Of a DNA stretch of 11,552 bases, positions 10,523 through 11,552 are shown in pieces. The position numbers and the translations under genes were made by a program. The notes below the pieces were generated by a model. It was given only the letters and a program-made list of their open reading frames with translations, was not told the DNA's origin and did no database searches. How positions within the stretch are numbered: position 1 is the stretch's first letter; each line of letters begins with the position of its first letter. The stretch comes from an uncultured Oscillospiraceae bacterium (GTDB lineage Bacteria; Bacillota; Clostridia; Oscillospirales; Oscillospiraceae): contig CAKUOS010000058.1 of the NCBI GenBank assembly GCA_934670025.1, positions 1-11,552 on the forward strand. Direction: 5' to 3'.

Positions 10523-11552
10523 ATGTCTGTCAAAGTTGCTATCAATGGTTTTGGTCGTATCGGTCGTCTGGCGTTCCGTCAGATGTTCGGCGCTGAGGGC
10601 TATGAGGTCGTGGCAATCAACGATCTGACCTCTGCCAAGATGCTCGCGCATCTGCTGAAGTACGACTCCACGCAGGGCAACTACGTCGCACAGGGTCACA
10701 CCGTTGATTTCCATGAGGGCGAAGGCGAAGACAACTATATCGTTGTCGACGGCAAGAAGATCGTCATCTACAAGATGCCGAACGCGGCTGATCTGCCCTG
10801 GGGCAAGCTGGGCGTTGACGTCGTCCTCGAGTGCACCGGCTTCTACACCAGCAAGGCCAAGGCACAGGCGCATATCGACGCGGGCGCGCGCAAGGTCGTC
10901 ATCTCCGCTCCTGCCGGCAACGATCTGCCCACCATCGTCTACAACGTCAACCACAAGAACCTGACCAAGGAAGACACCATCATCTCCGCCGCTTCCTGCA
11001 CCACCAACTGCCTGGCTCCGATGGCCAAGGCACTGAACGATCTGGCTCCCATCGAGTCCGGTATCATGTGCACCATCCACGCCTACACCGGCGATCAGAT
11101 GCCGCTCGACGGCCCGCAGCGCAAGGGTGACCTCCGCCGCAGCCGCGCAGCCGCTGTCAACATCGTCCCGAACTCCACCGGCGCTGCCAAGGCCATCGGC
11201 CTCGTCATCCCGGAGCTGAACGGCAAGCTCATCGGCGCCGCGCAGCGCGTCCCGACCCCCACCGGCTCCACCACCATCCTGAACGCAGTCGTCAAGGGTG
11301 CTGTCACCGTTGATCAGGTCAACGCCCAGATGAAGGCGGAAGCCACCGAGTCCTTCGGCTACAACACCGACGAGATCGTCTCCTCCGACATCATCGGCAT
11401 GCGCTTCGGCTCCCTGTTCGATGCCACGCAGACCATGGTCCTGCCGCTGCCGAACGGCGACACGCAGGTTCAGGTCGTCTCCTGGTACGACAACGAGAAC
11501 TCCTACACCAGCCAGATGGTCCGCACCATCAAGTACTTCTCCGAGCTGGGCT
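10523..11552 (+). CDS. gap: glyceraldehyde-3-phosphate dehydrogenase, type I (3' end cut by window)
   Basis: The cytoplasmic glycolytic enzyme that oxidises glyceraldehyde 3-phosphate to 1,3-bisphosphoglycerate with NAD+. 343 codons are present with no stop, and since the family is about 335-345 residues only a few are missing. The N-terminal Rossmann motif is NGFGRIGR (8-15). Asp34 in AINDLT points to NAD rather than NADP. The catalytic Cys159 lies in [12 protein letters not shown], and His186 (TIHAYTGDQ) is 27 residues later, the same spacing as Cys149/His176 in the classic Bacillus enzyme. [19 protein letters not shown] and the closing [12 protein letters not shown] are also typical. AAGGAGG eight bases before the ATG sets the start. 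Early codons favour GGT and CGT, as in highly expressed genes. It stands alone behind its own promoter; any following glycolytic genes lie outside the window. Confidence 0.97.
   Translation, partial: MSVKVAINGFGRIGRLAFRQMFGAEGYEVVAINDLTSAKMLAHLLKYDSTQGNYVAQGHTVDFHEGEGEDNYIVVDGKKIVIYKMPNAADLPWGKLGVDVVLECTGFYTSKAKAQAHIDAGARKVVISAPAGNDLPTIVYNVNHKNLTKEDTIISAASCTTNCLAPMAKALNDLAPIESGIMCTIHAYTGDQMPLDGPQRKGDLRRSRAAAVNIVPNSTGAAKAIGLVIPELNGKLIGAAQRVPTPTGSTTILNAVVKGAVTVDQVNAQMKAEATESFGYNTDEIVSSDIIGMRFGSLFDATQTMVLPLPNGDTQVQVVSWYDNENSYTSQMVRTIKYFSELG

Noticed and set aside
10304..11080. 258-codon minus-strand open frame opposite the gap gene
   Set aside because: It is antisense to the conserved GAPDH coding sequence and its tail runs through the gap promoter.

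Overview
The window looks like chromosomal DNA of a moderately GC-rich Firmicute of the class Clostridia, most like a gut Oscillospiraceae/Ruminococcaceae-type anaerobe. The reasons are the strong AGGAGG-type ribosome binding sites, large lipoproteins with Gram-positive-style lipoboxes, a type I NAD-dependent GAPDH, an ArsR/HMA/P1B-ATPase metal locus, and GC-rich palindromes ending in TGTAG...CTACA between genes. The family assignment is inference from style, not a database result.

Layout. Bases 1-634 carry no protein gene. On the minus strand there are two copies of a tRNA 5' end (1-15, cut by the window edge, and 170-207). The second is a tRNA-Pro-like 5' half with its own promoter but no 3' half. 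A pyrimidine tract and two back-to-back perfect hairpins follow. Bases 635-2821 encode a 728-residue lipoprotein. Bases 2945-4303 (minus) encode a MATE efflux protein. Bases 4573-7014 encode an 813-residue paralogue of the first lipoprotein. Both lipoproteins appear to have a beta-propeller-like N-terminal half joined to a family-1 solute-binding domain, and no ABC permease or ATPase gene lies nearby. Bases 7015-7447 are a repeat-rich intergenic region with a terminator, two palindromic MITE-like elements, a perfect hairpin and a 25-bp direct repeat.

Bases 7448-10151 form a divergent metal-resistance locus: an ArsR/SmtB regulator (minus) opposite a stand-alone 72-residue HMA metal-binding protein and a P1B-type Zn/Cd ATPase that lacks its own N-terminal HMA domain. 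The likely logic is that ArsR represses the hma-ATPase promoter through an AT-rich operator just downstream of it, metal releases ArsR, and the small HMA protein binds or delivers metal to the exporter. A GNRA-capped hairpin between hma and the ATPase gene could set their ratio.

Bases 10523-11552 hold a nearly complete GAPDH gene (gap) that runs off the right edge. It has a near-consensus promoter, a leader of about 107 nt, and a tandem repeat upstream of the promoter.

No CRISPR array, transposase, integrase or phage gene is visible. The least explained parts are the tRNA half-gene repeats, the orphan two-domain lipoproteins with their dyad-rich promoters, and the palindromic intergenic elements.
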